Notes: generated by a model from the letters alone, not told the origin. A DNA stretch of 64,000 nucleotides from Alkalibacterium sp034520745 (GCA_034520745.1 JAXHNF010000023.1:186001-250000); one strand, 5' to 3'. Positions 45,838 to 56,685 are shown, numbered from the stretch's first letter. Numbers and translations: made by a program.

Positions 45838-46701
45838 TTATGCTGATTTTCTGCTGTTAAATGCAAAAGGTGAAACTTCATCATTCAAGTTCCGGCTGTA
45901 TCTGTATACGACGACTATGAAGATAGGTAGCATTAAAATGAATATCAAGGCTGATATATTGAGTACCGGAGTCAGCTCTGAAATAAGTTCTGAAACAGAG
46001 AAGGCTTCGGTTAGTTCAACTGAAGGAAGAAAATAAAGACTGACAGGGATCAGATTATTTATCCCATGCATAATGATCGGATATATCAGTTTTTTAGTTT
46101 TTATATAGACAATACCGTAAAGCAGGCCGCCAATAAATTGAGGAACGATGAACGAACCAATATGCAGGATGCCGAACAATAAAGAACTGATGATAAGAGC
46201 CCGTGTATTCGTGCTTTTTTCCGCCCACTTATTCAGAATGATTCCTCTGAAAATGAATTCTTCTATCACGGGGCCCAGAATGACCGTGCTGATGATCAGC
46301 CAATTATTAAATTCTACAGGGGCTGTATCTTCCATCAGAGATAGGGCAAAGGCCGGAAATTCTGGACGAGTGATGAAAAGCCGTAAAATCAAACCGACAA
46401 AAGAGAAGTAGAGATAAGTTTGCCAATTGACATGTGCAGAAGAAAATAACAGTAGCTTGTTGTTAACTGATTTATCGCCAATGATCGAATGGAAAGAAAT
46501 ACCTGCTTTACCGAAGTGTCTGACTATGAAGAAAGCCACGGCCAGTATGATCCCAGTTCTGCCAGAAATCTCGAGAAAATCCTTCGAACCCTCTGGGAAA
46601 AAGGGGGTAATGAAGATGACCGAGAGAACGCTGAGTACAAACGCGAAAGCTGAAAAAGCTGCGATTTTTAACAGTGAAACCTTATGTAGAGAATGATTCA
46701 T
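45838..46701 (-). CDS. CPBP family intramembrane metalloprotease
   Basis: 287-residue polytopic membrane protein of the CPBP/Abi family. Motif 1 is GPVIEEFIFRG (EExxxR), motif 2 LLFGILHIG (FxxxH), motif 3 IIMHGINNLIP (HxxxN): the glutamic/metal catalytic residues. Lactobacillales members include bacteriocin self-immunity proteins. AGGAGG precedes the ATG at 46701. Frame intact. Confidence 0.85.
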   Translation of the reverse strand: MNHSLHKVSLLKIAAFSAFAFVLSVLSVIFITPFFPEGSKDFLEISGRTGIILAVAFFIVRHFGKAGISFHSIIGDKSVNNKLLLFSSAHVNWQTYLYFSFVGLILRLFITRPEFPAFALSLMEDTAPVEFNNWLIISTVILGPVIEEFIFRGIILNKWAEKSTNTRALIISSLLFGILHIGSFIVPQFIGGLLYGIVYIKTKKLIYPIIMHGINNLIPVSLYFLPSVELTEAFSVSELISELTPVLNISALIFILMLPIFIVVVYRYSRNLNDEVSPFAFNSRKSA

Positions 46702-46778
46702 TATAAATCCTCCTTATATAAAAAGCCTTGAAGAGTTAAAATAATACTTTATAGATGTGCTGAAAGATCGATATCAGC

Positions 46779-47165
46779 TTAATCAAATTTAGCTCGAATC
46801 GCTTTAAAAGCATATCCTATAAGGTCAATTAAAATAGTTATGATCCAAAACCCCAGAAGATAAGACCAGGCTTCTATAAAAACAAAATTATGATAAAAAA
46901 ACGAGCTGATCACTAATAAAGAAATCACACTTAAAAGTGTTTGATCTTTAACTGTTAACCGACTGTCTTTTATCCATTTAGGTAGAGAGGATACTAAGGA
47001 TAATATGAGTGGCACACATCAGTAAAAATTCTCTACTTGACCTAAATTAAACTGCAGGAGAATAACAAATACAGAGATTATAGAAAAACTGATTATTTTA
47101 TTGGAAAACTCAGCTTCTTGTAATATCTGTGCTCCTCTAAACATTTCTGAAGTCAGGGTTTTCAT
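46779..47165 (-). pseudogene. small membrane protein gene with in-frame TGA
   Basis: One frame runs from ATG 47165 (MKTLTSEMFRGAQILQEAEF) through a helix (IISFSIISVFVILLQFNLG) to a TGA at 47019-47021. It then continues open in the same frame through two more helices (VISLLVISSFFYHNF, LGFWIITILIDLIGYAF) to the stop at 46779. Total would be about 128 residues. Unlike other breaks here this is a stop codon without frameshift (TGG to TGA would explain it). Function unknown. Confidence 0.5.
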
Positions 47166-47187
47166 GGCAGGTCAAACTAACAAAATC

Positions 47188-47634
47188 CTATATAAGTTGT
47201 GTTTTACTTGCATTTATTTTTAAATATTTTATCCAGTAAAAGGATTTAACTCTCTCAGCCGCTATTTCCCATATAGAAACGTCACTTTTCTTCTGAAAAA
47301 TGTAGAATTCGTTATTTATAACTAATTGGATCTCATTTTCAGAAAGTATTTCAAGAGGAACTTTAAATTTATCAAAATTTAAATCATAGTTATCAGTATC
47401 CAAATCGACGATTTGTCCTGAATACGACTCATTAAATTTCGTCGAGAATAGGTAACTTTTTCATCTTCAATATTAAGTGTGTATATACCAACTTCTTCTT
47501 CATTCTCGTTAAAGACTATTCCTTGATAACTGCCATTTAGCGTAAGGACATTAGGATTTTGATAATTAATAAATAGCATAACTGGCAGATACGATCAGCA
47601 AAATAAAAGCGATGATATAGAGTGGTTTTTTCAT
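47188..47634 (-). CDS. small secreted or membrane-anchored protein, unknown
   Basis: About 147 residues after repair of two breaks (near 47568 and 47430). A signal-peptide-like start (MKKPLYIIAFILLIVSASYA) leads into a soluble beta-rich domain with ITY/QLVIN-type strands and several acidic residues. GAAAGGTG precedes ATG 47634. Family not recognised; adjacent small membrane genes suggest an accessory cluster. Confidence 0.5.
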
Positions 47635-47829
47635 TCAATAAACACCTTTCTCTGTTGTGAATAGAGACTTTGTTTGAGGAATTCTTTCCTAATATATACA
47701 TATTTTTTCATTCATTATATCTAAAATTGATTTCGAATACAATGTTGATCAGAGTGATTCTAGATTTGTATTAAAGGCGATTTACCGTATATTTATACGA
47801 AACAACTTATAGAAGAGGATGAGTGTGAA

Positions 47830-49011
47830 ATGAGAGTAGAGTGGAAAGAAGAGGTTAACGAAATCGTCGAAGCAGTTGCGTCCGGAGCTTCAGGAACTGA
47901 GTGAATATATTTATGAAAATCCGGAGCTGGGGCACGAAGAGGTGAAGTCTTCTAAGGCGCATGTGGAGTTATTGGAAAAGCACGGTTTCACGGTGGAGTA
48001 CCCATACTTAGGCATCGACACAGCTTTTAAAGCCGTTTATAAAGCTGAAAAAGAAGGGCCTTCGATTGCTTACTTGTCCGAATACGATGCCTTGCCTGGG
48101 ATCGGACACGGCTGTGGACACAATATCCTTGGAGCGACAGATACGGGAGCGGGGATCGTTCTGTCGAAACTGGTTGATGAAATCGGCGGGACCGTGATCG
48201 TTTTAGGGACGCCGGCCGAAGAAACGAACGGCGACAAGGTAACGATGGCAGATGCCGGGACGTTCGATGATATCGACGTGGCTTTCTGCACGCATCCGTC
48301 TGACGAGTACCGTGCCAGCGGGACATCGATGGCGATGGAAGCCATCGAATTCCGTTTTTACGGCAAGACGGCTCATGCGGCCGCTTCGCCTTTTGAAGGT
48401 AAGAATGCCCTGGATGCCTGCATCAACTTCTTCAACAACGTCAGTACACTGAGACAGCAGATCCATCCAAGTGCGCGTGTCCACGGTGTGATCAAATCAG
48501 GCGGGGAAGCGGCCAATGTCATTCCGGATTATTCACGAGCCGAGTTTTACGTCCGTGCCATGGACATGCCGTACCTGAACGAACTCCGTGAAAAAGTGAT
48601 TCGCTGCGCTGAAGCCGGGGCACTTGCTGCTGATTGTAAAATGGAATGGGGTCATTACGAAGCTTCATATAAAAACCTCATCACAAACGAAACGCTGTCT
48701 TCTCTATACAATGAGAACATGAAAGCATTAGGCATTGAAATGATAACGGAAGAACGCGATTCGATGGGATCGATGGATATGGGCAATGTCAGCCAGGTTG
48801 CTCCGGCCATCGAACCCGTATTTTGAAATCACCAGCGGCAAGTCCGTTTCGGTTACACGGCGGATCTTAGAGACGTGACACACTGACTGAAGAAGCGTAT
48901 GAAGCGATGGAAAAAACGATCGAAGGACTGACGCTGACTGCCGTCGATCTGATTATGGATGATTCACTTTTAAAACAAATCAAAGCTGAATTCGAACAGA
49001 GAATGAAGTGA
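47830..49011 (+). CDS. M20 family amidohydrolase (AbgB/peptidase-like)
   Basis: About 390-residue metal-dependent amidohydrolase, similar to p-aminobenzoyl-glutamate hydrolase and other M20D peptidases. Metal and active-site motifs are SEYDALPGIGHGCGHN, GTPAEETNGDK (catalytic Glu), TAHAAASPFEGKNALDA and GEAANVIPDYSRAEF. Breaks near 47875, 48822 and 48870; the repaired end, TLTEEAYEAMEKTIEGLT onwards, reaches 49011. Start ATG 47830. Confidence 0.8.
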
Positions 49012-49052
49012 AACAGCTTTTTAAAATGATTATAAAAACCGGACGAGCTGCG

Positions 49053-49091
49053 AAAAGCCATCCCCCTTTTAATAAAGGCGAATGGCTTTTT
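49053..49091. terminator. terminator between convergent genes
   Basis: AAAAGCCAT pairs with AATGGCTTTTT around an inner CCTTTT/AAAGG stem. Confidence 0.7.
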
Positions 49092-49185
49092 GAATGAGTT
49101 AATAAAATAGCATTGACGCTTTGTTAACTGGATATTTTTAAGAATAGAGTTAACTGAAGTTGAAATGTTTTCGAAAAAACATAAC

Positions 49186-49590
49186 CTAATTATCTCCGTC
49201 AACCTTTTTACCTGTTGCAACCTTGACCAGTCGGTACGTCTCAAAATACGTAAATACTAAAAATAAAACAGCCCATATGAGAAGAAGAGGGACAACGGGG
49301 TGGAGAATGCTTGAATATGTGATGACAATGGGCGAAAAGATAAGGAACAGTATCATCAGCCAGGAAGACCAGGGAGCAACACTTAATTGAACCTGATCTC
49401 CTTTAGATACTTTCAGTGTATTGCTTTTTCCGGCCAATTGAGTCACCTTCAGTAAAGCTCCTTCACTCGGGACATCGATCTGTTTCTTTTCTCCGGATGT
49501 AATGGTGTCAACTTTTTCGCCGTTTAATTTGATATGTAAGCGTGAAAAGCCTCTAAAAAATGCACTTTCCCGGTAAATGGTAACTGACAT
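49186..49590 (-). CDS. uncharacterised membrane protein
   Basis: 134 residues: an N-terminal soluble domain of beta type (SVTIYRESAFFRGFSRLHIKL, KGDQVQLSVAPW) followed by two helices (LMILFLIFSPIVITYSS, VVPLLLIWAVLFLVFTYF) and a basic tail. AGGAGG precedes the ATG. Intact; family not recognised. Confidence 0.65.
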   Translation of the reverse strand: MSVTIYRESAFFRGFSRLHIKLNGEKVDTITSGEKKQIDVPSEGALLKVTQLAGKSNTLKVSKGDQVQLSVAPWSSWLMILFLIFSPIVITYSSILHPVVPLLLIWAVLFLVFTYFETYRLVKVATGKKVDGDN

Positions 49591-49835
49591 AGAATCCTCC
49601 TTATTATAAAAGTCGCTGTACTGGTCGAACGAGATATTTCTGTAAGTATAGTAGTATTGAAGCCAGATTTCAACTGGTTATGAAATTATGCCTGTCGCTT
49701 ATATATAGTCAAGAAAACTGATGAGAGGTCTTGATGTTTTTGAGATGATTTAAAAAACTAAAAGTAAGTCGAGTTACGTCGGTGTATGCTATACTTCAAT
49801 AATATAGAGTGACTTACGAGAGGAGAGAATGCATA

Positions 49836-51070
49836 GTGAGAGAGACCATTTATGATAAAGAACTGTTTGAAGCTATTGAGTTGGAGAAAAACCGTCAGGA
49901 AGAGAACATCGAACTGATCGCTTCAGAGAATTTTGTGTCACAGGCTGTGATGGATGCGCAGGGGAGTGTCCTGACGAATGAGTATGCGGAAGGCTATCCC
50001 GGTAAGCGTTACTGACGGGGGCTGCGAGTTTGTCGATGTCGTTGAAAACCTGGCGATCGACCGCGTGAAAGAGCTGTTCGGTGCAGAGTATGCCAACGTT
50101 CAGCCGCATTCGGGTTCTCAGGCCAATGCGGCGGTGTTTCAGACATTTCTGGAACCCGGCGACACGTATATGGGCATGGATCTGAGCCATGGCGGACACC
50201 TGACGCACGGTTCGCCTGTGAACTTCAGCGGTAAACTGTACAACGTCATTCCTTATGGTGTAGACAGAGAAACAGAAACGATCGATTTTGATCAGGTTAG
50301 AGAACTTGCACTGAAGCACAAGCCGAAAATGATCATTACCGGCTACAGTGCTTACCCGAGAGCCATTGATTTTGGGAAATTCCGGGAAATCGCAGACGAG
50401 GTTGGGGCCATTCTGATGGTCGATATGGCGCATATTGCCGGACTGATTGCGGCAGGCGAACATCCGGATCCAGTCCCTTATGCCGATGTTATCACCAGCA
50501 CCACACATAAAACACTGCGGGGACCAAGAGGCGGTCTAATCCTGGCCAAAGAAGAATACGGAAAAAGACTGAACAGCGCCATCTTCCCGGGCACGCAGGG
50601 CGGACCGCTTGAACATGTGATCGCTGCAAAGGCGGTGGCATTCAAAGAAGACCTGCAGCCGGAATTCAAAGAGTATGCAAAACAGATCCGAGCGAACGCC
50701 AGAGCCATGGCGGAAGTATTTATAGAGTCAAAAGGGGCGCCTCATCAGTGGCGGGACTGACAATCATCTGCTGCTTATGGAAGTGACGGATTTCGGACTG
50801 AACGGTAAAGAAGCAGAAACTTTGCTGGACAAGGTCGGGATCACGGTCAACAAGAATTCCATCCCGTTTGACACCTTAGGCCCATTCAAAACCAGTGGCA
50901 TCCGAGTCGGCACGCCGGCAATCACGACCCGCGGATTCAAAGAAGACGAAAGCAGGAAAGTCGCCCAGCTGATCTTGGAAACACTTATTGCTAAAGACGA
51001 CGAGGAAAAACTGGCTGAAATCAAAAAATCTGTTCGAGAAATGACTAAACGATTCCCACTCTATAAGTGA
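49836..51070 (+). CDS. glyA: serine hydroxymethyltransferase
   Basis: PLP enzyme that converts serine and tetrahydrofolate to glycine and methylene-THF; essential to one-carbon supply. About 412 residues. ELIASENFVSQAVMDAQGS, NVQPHSGSQANAAVF, DMAHIAGLIAAG and the PLP lysine segment STTHKTLRGPRGG are all present. Breaks near 50014 and 50742. GTG 49836 is preceded by GAGGAGAG. Disruption of such a gene argues for sequencing error. Confidence 0.9.
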
Positions 51071-51077
51071 GTACGAT

Positions 51078-51124
51078 AAAAAACACAGTTTTCTTTTTTT
51101 CCAAAAAAGAAAACTGTGTTTTTT
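51078..51124. terminator. bidirectional terminator between glyA and glcD
   Basis: AAAAAACACAGTTTTC pairs with GAAAACTGTGTTTTTT over 16 bp. Confidence 0.9.
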
Positions 51125-51161
51125 AAATTACCTGACAAAACAACCATACTAGATCATAGTA

Positions 51162-52527
51162 TTAAAACACTTTCCCAGGATTCAACCGGTTGTCCGGGTC
51201 AAAGACACGCTTGATTTACGCATATAGTTTAAGTTGATGTCTTCAGTCATCGTATCCATATATTCTTTCTTAACGATCCCAATACCGTGTTCCGCTGAAG
51301 GGAGACCACCAAGCTCGTCCACTTTCTGATAAAGATCTTTAAGCAAAGCAGCCCGTCTCTCTGTCCATTGTACTTCTGTTAAATCATCTTTCATAAGAAG
51401 GGTGTGGACGTTACCGTCACCGGCATGACCAAAGTTCAGGACGTTCAACCCGTGTTTCTCCTGCATTTCTTTTGTCGCTTCAATGAGCTCTGCAAACTTA
51501 TTGATCGGCACCACTTCATCCAGCAGTTCGAATTCTGTAAATTCAGTTAAGCCGAGCAGGATGTTATCGCGCAGCGCCCAGTTCTTCTTTGCCTCGTCAG
51601 CAGTCAGCACATGGTTTTCCAACGTCAATGCATCTGTGACGGACTGGACCAGATCGATTCGATTCGTCAATTCTTTCTGGTCGTTGCCATCCAGACTGAT
51701 CATCAGATAAGCATCACCGACTTGCGATTTCAGAGGATAGCCCAAGTTTTGTTCAGCATAATAGAGTGCTTCACGTTCAAACAGTTCCACGCCTGAAGGG
51801 TCCGCACCGCTCTTTAAAATCTAAGGGTTGCTTCTGTTGCTTTTTGGACCGTATCAAAGGCCTGTAAAATCGTTACCTTCGCTTTAGGCAAAGGTACAAG
51901 TTTCAACCGGATCTGTGTCGTGATCCCAAGCGTCCCTTCAGATCCGATGAATAAATCTTTCAAATCATAACCGGAACTGCTCTTCAGATTCAGCTGTCGG
52001 AATGTCATTTCTTCAGCGTTCGGCAGGACCACAGTCATTTCGCGAACGTAATCACGCGTCGTACCGTATTTACTCGCTCGAAGTCCACCGGCATTTGTTG
52101 CGACGTTTCCGCCGATCGTTGAGTGTTTGGATGCAGGATCGGGTGGATGGAAGTAGCCTTTTCTTCTCAACATAGTCGTGGATGTCGCCGACGTTACAGC
52201 ACACCGGGTTCAACCGTCAGTGTCAAGGTTTCTTCGTCCAGTTCGATGATAGTATCCATCAAGTGCACATCGATAATCAGTTCGTTGCCCTGGATCGGCA
52301 CCTGTGCCCCTGCAACACCGGTCCCAGCGCCGCGCGCGATCATTACCAAATCCTTTTCAATGGCAAACCGGACCAACGCTTTTACTTCTTCATGTGTTTT
52401 AGGTAAGGCGACGGCAGAAACGGGTTGGATATTTTTTACATACGTATCATGATAATAGTCTTCCGGTATATCACTGCCTGTAAAAAGACGTGATGAATCG
52501 GATACTGATCTCTTCTAAATAATGCAT
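51162..52527 (-). CDS. FAD-linked D-lactate/glycolate oxidase (GlcD family)
   Basis: About 455-residue flavoprotein that oxidises a 2-hydroxyacid. FAD-binding motifs: ARGAGTGVAGAQVP, DPASKHSTIGGNVATNAGG, GSEGTLGI; the C-terminal domain has GHAGDGNVH and AEHGIG. Breaks near 52480, 52200, 51830 and 51205; adding one A at the last gives MRKIKRVFDPDNRLNPGKVF and the stop at 51162. ATG 52527 follows AGGAGG. D-lactate dehydrogenase is the most likely activity. Confidence 0.8.
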
Positions 52528-52789
52528 GAAATTCCTCCTAATATTTAGAAAGCGTTTTAATCTTAATGTTATCTTATCTGAAGTGGAGGAGGTATGTCTA
52601 ATGGAGCCAGCGCAATTAAACGATTAAGGTACAATTAATCATAGAGTGAAACTTTTACAATAATGAAAGAAATGATTATTCAATAATATTAAGAGTCTCT
52701 TATGTTGAATCCGAACACAGTGAGTACAACGTATTGACAGACGTATGTATTATTCGTTATTGTCGAAGTAAGTAAAGGAGGGGTTAGAA

Positions 52790-53053
52790 ATGAGTGATTC
52801 ACGATTGAATGTACGTATAGACAAAGAACTAAAAGAGGAAGCAGATAGGGTTTACAAAGAAATCGGCAATGAATTTGTTACTACCGCGGATTATCGGTGT
52901 TTTACGAAGCAATCTGTAAACGATCAGTCGATGCCTTTTAAGCCCAACCTGAATAAAATGGAAAACATGCAGGCAAGATATGAAGCTGAGCATGGTCAAA
53001 CAGAAAAGTTCAATAGTGTTGAGGACTTGTGGACAGACCTGAATGAAGATTGA
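52790..53053 (+). CDS. RelB/DinJ family antitoxin
   Basis: 87 residues. N-terminal ribbon-helix-helix DNA-binding part (SRLNVRIDKELKEEADRVY) and a C-terminal toxin-binding tail (ARYEAEHGQTEKFNSVEDLW). The middle (residues ~27-42) does not match the family as read, and compensating indels there would restore it. AAAGGAGG precedes ATG 52790. Its stop overlaps the toxin start at 53043. TTGACA and a TATTAT-like -10 lie upstream. Confidence 0.75.
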   Translation: MSDSRLNVRIDKELKEEADRVYKEIGNEFVTTADYRCFTKQSVNDQSMPFKPNLNKMENMQARYEAEHGQTEKFNSVEDLWTDLNED

Positions 53054-53302
53054 AAACCAAGTATTAAACAAGAGTTTTCAAGTGATAAATTGAAGATTAC
53101 CGATCAATAAAAAAGCAGTGGAAGTATTGGTGGCGCAAGATAAAGATGTATTAGAACAAGGTACAAAATTCATTGACACGAAGGTGCAGTGGAAAGGATT
53201 CAGTTGCATATCAAGGGCGACTGATTACTTATTTATAAAATAAATCATAAGAGAATTGTCTTAATACTTACACGAACAGGTAGTCATGATGAGTTGCTTT
53301 AA
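53043..53302 (+). pseudogene. YafQ/RelE-type toxin, frame disrupted
   Basis: ATG 53043 opens MKIENQVLNKSF and stops early. Further pieces in other frames are recognisable as the RelE/YafQ fold: KKAVEVLVAQDK, then WKGF and finally LIYKINHKRIVLILTRTGSHDELL to the stop at 53302. At least three breaks in 250 bp are more than in neighbouring genes, so real decay is possible. If intact it would be a ribosome-dependent mRNA endonuclease paired with the antitoxin upstream. Confidence 0.6.
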
Positions 53303-53409
53303 TGGCAATAAATAAATAATTATAAAGCGAGCCTACTGTTTTAATAAAACAGTACAGCTGGCTTCAGTAGGGGTTATATCTATGAATGACATACTGTTAA
53401 AGGGAAAAA

Positions 53410-54244
53410 TTATAAAGACTCAAGGTTTAACTCTTCTAAAGTTGCATCAATAAATTCACGGCGCATCTTGAATTCGCTGCCGTATTGTTTAACAAGCAAT
53501 ACGGCCTTCATCGGATCGAAACCGGCGTACTTGTCAGGTACGTGAACAGCAGAGACGACGGATTGTGCACCTTCGTCTAAGGTTTTGAAAAAAGGATCTA
53601 AAAGTCTGAAGACAAACGTGCCGATGCTTTGACTGACGTTATTTTTTCCGATATTCGTCGAAACCATACCGGGATGAACGGCGGTGGTCCGGAATTATTT
53701 TACGGGAATAAAATTCATGCAGTTCCTGGGCCAGATAAAGGGTCCCCAGTTTGACCGCCCATACCCAAGCAAAGGCATTGAACCGTTTTGTTTTAAAGAA
53801 CGGTTTTTTCATTGGTGCGAATTTGTAAGCACCTGAAGAAACGACGATGATTTGTTTGCGGTCGCTGTTCATTCACTAACGGCAGAAGTTCGTGAGTGAA
53901 CAAATGAGACGATGTAATTGGTAGCCGTAGTGAGTTCGTACCCGTCGGCGCTCTTTTCCTTGGACGTTGAAACCATGCCGGCATTATTGATCAGACAGTC
54001 AATATGATCGAATCGGTACTTGATCGTCTCTGCGGCCTCTCTTACAGAAGCCAAGACACTCAAGTCGCATCAATGATATCTACGTTCAAATCAGGGTTCG
54101 ACTCCAGCAGTTCTTCTTTCAAATAAGCCCCTTTTTCCAGGTTACCTACAGTAGCAGGATACGGTCAAAACTGTTTGTTAACACTTTGACGGTGCGGCCA
54201 ATACCCGAAGTCGGACCGGTGATGGCTAAAATCGTTTCAGTCAT
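53410..54244 (-). CDS. short-chain dehydrogenase/reductase
   Basis: About 278-residue NAD(P)-dependent reductase. N-terminus ETILAITGPTSGIGRTVKVL (TGxxxGIG), then HIDCLINNAGMVS, IVVSSGAYKF (catalytic Ser) and AWVWAVKLGTLYLAQEL (the Y-x-x-x-K position reads W-A-V-K as given, so Tyr may be misread). Four or more breaks (near 54150, 54065, 53875, 53685). ATG 54244 follows GGAGGAAC. Confidence 0.7.
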
Positions 54245-54282
54245 ATTATTGTTCCTCCCATTAATCAGTTTGGTTTTCATCG

Positions 54283-54708
54283 CTATCTTTTTGACGCTCG
54301 TTTTTTCTCAACAACCATTCTTGTCACATAGGTAGCTGGAATAGAAAGCCAGAGGATTCCGGCGATAAGTATGAGAAAATTTGATGTAATCTTACCATCA
54401 GCAATTAAAGGGGTATAGGGAGACAAAGAATTAAAAATATTGAGTACGCCTATTAAAAAGAAGATGACGGCATATAGCTTATGATTCTGCTTTTTAGTGA
54501 AATAGGCCCCTTTATAGATATACATAATAAGGGAGTACATAATTGCAATCAATACAATCACCATAGTCTCCAGTTCTCGTGTTTCGCCCAATAAAGACAT
54601 AAATAAGCTCATGAAATAATTGATCAGTGTAAGCACAAGTACGATACCAAAAGCTTGATAACCATACTTATAGCGCATAAACTTCTGATATTCATCAAAG
54701 TTCTTCAT
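54283..54708 (-). CDS. four-helix membrane protein, paralogue 1 of 3
   Basis: 141 residues, intact: N-terminal soluble FDEYQKFMRYKYGYQAF, then helices (IVLVLTLINYFMSLFMSLL, MVIVLIAIMYSLIMYIYKGAYF, LYAVIFFLIGVLNIF, FLILIAGILWLSIPATYV) and a basic tail VVEKKRASKR. Two diverged paralogues and an XRE regulator lie upstream in the same orientation. Function unknown. Confidence 0.65.
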   Translation of the reverse strand: MKNFDEYQKFMRYKYGYQAFGIVLVLTLINYFMSLFMSLLGETRELETMVIVLIAIMYSLIMYIYKGAYFTKKQNHKLYAVIFFLIGVLNIFNSLSPYTPLIADGKITSNFLILIAGILWLSIPATYVTRMVVEKKRASKR

Positions 54709-54776
54709 TTTAGTTTTCCTCCCAAAGTATGTGGTTAATTGTTATGACTGTAACTGCTTTAAGATTTTCATTCAGT

Positions 54777-55215
54777 TCATTCTTCATAAACGTCATTAGC
54801 CTCTCGCTTTTTCTCTACAAATCGTTTAATTAAATATGTACTTGGAATGGATATATAAAATATTCCCAAAATAAGCGTAAAAATATTCATTGTTACTTTC
54901 CCATCTGAAAGAAGAGGCGTATACGGAGAAACAGAAATATTGATAAAGACTATCCCTAATATGAAAAATAATAAAGAATACAATACTGGGCTCTGCCATT
55001 TGGTGAAATAAGCACCTCGATAAATTAACATTATAACTGTGTAGACCACTGCAAATGTTATAATTACCATAGTTTCAATTTCTTTCTTTCAGCCCACTGT
55101 ATATCGTATACTAAGCTCAAAAAGAATTGATCGCAATAAGTATAAGCACAATCGCAAAAGAATGATAGCCATACTTCTAACGCATCGTTTCTGATATTCA
55201 TCCGTAATTTTTCAT
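54777..55215 (-). pseudogene. four-helix membrane protein, paralogue 2 of 3 (disrupted)
   Basis: The C-terminal two thirds are open (VIITFAVVYTVIMLIYRGAYFTKWQ... ending REANDVYEE) and align with paralogue 1. The N-terminal part from ATG 55215 (after AGGAGGAAAA, MKNY) has several breaks and a TAG in place of a conserved Tyr codon (MR-stop-KYGY). More damaged than neighbours, so possibly a true pseudogene. Confidence 0.5.
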
Positions 55216-55291
55216 TTTTAGTTTTCCTCCAGATCATTACCATTGGTATTGTAGTTAAATGCCTTTTGATTTGGAGTTCCGTTATTCTTCG

Positions 55292-55712
55292 TCAAAGTTT
55301 TCTTTCTCGTCTTTTTTCAACAAACAATTTTTTTAAAAGGTATGATTGCAGATATAAAACAAACATCGCTCCGTTTAGTGGCATGATGATATTCGAGGTG
55401 ATTTTCCCATCAACTATAATAGATAAATAAGAGAAAAACCTGTAATCAAACTCAGCAATCCTATCATAAAGAACAGTCCGGCATAACTTTTGCTTTTTAT
55501 TAAAATAAGCGCCATGGTAAATATACATAATACCAGAGTATATGACTGCAATAAAACTGAGGATGAGATGCTCCAATCCTGGTTTCTGCCCACTGAAAGT
55601 CAGTATATGTACCCACTGCAAAGTTTATAATAACCAGAAAGAGCAGAAACTTAAACGCATGCGAGTCATATTTGTAGCGCATATATTTCTGATATTCATC
55701 AAGTTGATTCAT
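55292..55712 (-). CDS. four-helix membrane protein, paralogue 3 of 3
   Basis: About 139 residues with one main break near 55600. MNQLDEYQKYMRYKYDSHAF at the N-terminus and MYIYHGAYFNKKQK in the middle match paralogues 1 and 2; the tail is LFVEKRRERKL. The start codon lies inside the 3' end of the XRE regulator gene, so the two are translationally coupled. Confidence 0.6.
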
Positions 55713-55909
55713 TGTCCGTGTCCTCCCAGAATAAGTCGTTGAGTGTGACGTGTAATGCTTTGCCGTATAGTAAAATTGATGGTAGGATTGTAGTCTCCCC
55801 GTTCAATGGCGCTGATGGTTTGACGGGTGACATCCACCGCATCGGCCAGTTCCTGCTGAGACAGATCCAGTCTAGCTCTGGCTGCTTTGAGCTTTAAATT
55901 TTTGGCCAT
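55699..55909 (-). CDS. XRE family transcriptional regulator
   Basis: About 69 residues, a single helix-turn-helix domain: RARLDLSQQELADAVDVTRQTISAIERGDYNPT. One break near 55765; repaired it ends ALHVTLNDLFWEDTDNEST, the typical tail of small YozG/YvaO-like regulators. Start ATG 55909 after GGAGATAGCAA. It heads the three-gene membrane-protein cluster and probably represses it. Confidence 0.75.
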
Positions 55910-56032
55910 TTGCTATCTCCATTCAGTAATTTTTATCTAACTTAATGTAAACTATATCATACATAATGAACGAAATAAAGGCTATCTCGAAAAAAGATAG
56001 CCTCATTGTCAGTATAAAAATAGAAGTAAAAA

Positions 56033-56446
56033 TTAACCTTCATTTCCAGTAGTGGTCGTATGGGATTTAATGACGTCAGTGATCAGTTCCTTCAGTTCAT
56101 CAAATGGTTGATCCCAGGTAGCGACCGTTACACACGTTTCTACAGCTTCTTCAGTCGCCATAGAGAGATGCTGTCCATTTATGCGCAAAAAGTAAACGAG
56201 CGTCATGAACGCTGTGCGTTTATTTGCGTTGTGAAAGCAATGTTTTTTTACTAGATTGATAAACAGTATAGCCGCTTTTTCTTCCAAAGTCGGATAGACT
56301 TCTTCACCGAAAGCAGTCAGATGAATGGACTGAAGACACATATTCAGAGCAGTGGATTCCTTGACACCGATAAATTCTTCGGGTGAATCCTTTTTTATCA
56401 GATAGACATTAAAGAAAATGACTTGTTTCTCACTAAGTGTTTTCAT
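56033..56446 (-). CDS. doc: Fic/Doc family toxin
   Basis: 137 residues, intact. The Fic core is KHCFHNANKRTAFM (HxFxxxNKR), with N where Doc usually has D; the family fold is small and all-helical. Doc phosphorylates EF-Tu. The start overlaps the antitoxin stop by 4 bp (ATGA). Confidence 0.8.
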   Translation of the reverse strand: MKTLSEKQVIFFNVYLIKKDSPEEFIGVKESTALNMCLQSIHLTAFGEEVYPTLEEKAAILFINLVKKHCFHNANKRTAFMTLVYFLRINGQHLSMATEEAVETCVTVATWDQPFDELKELITDVIKSHTTTTGNEG

Positions 56447-56685
56447 TTGTCCACCAGTGATTTAAAGGTTTCTTTATGTTCCTCATAGATAGAATCCACC
56501 ATATTGATGAAGTCTTCATTTACAACGTCCGCTTCCTGTTTAACCAGTTCTACCCGATTCTCCTCACTTACAAGTGAGACAGTGTCGCCTTCCTTTAAGT
56601 CAAGGGCTTTCATGATGGAGGGTGGAATAGTCAATACATAACTGTTCCCGCTTTTTCGAATTTTACGTATTTGTTTAGCAGTCAT
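56443..56685 (-). CDS. AbrB/MazE-type antitoxin of the Doc module
   Basis: About 80 residues. Swapped-hairpin DNA-binding N-terminus (IRKIRKSGNSYVLTIPPSIMKALDLKEGD) followed by a C-terminal helix (FINMVDSIYEEHKETFKSL) that should neutralise Doc. Start ATG 56685 after AAGGAGG. Upstream TATAATTTGTATAC-like sequence is palindromic and may be the autoregulatory operator. Confidence 0.75.
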   Translation of the reverse strand: MTAKQIRKIRKSGNSYVLTIPPSIMKALDLKEGDTVSLVSEENRVELVKQEADVVNEDFINMVDSIYEEHKETFKSLVDK

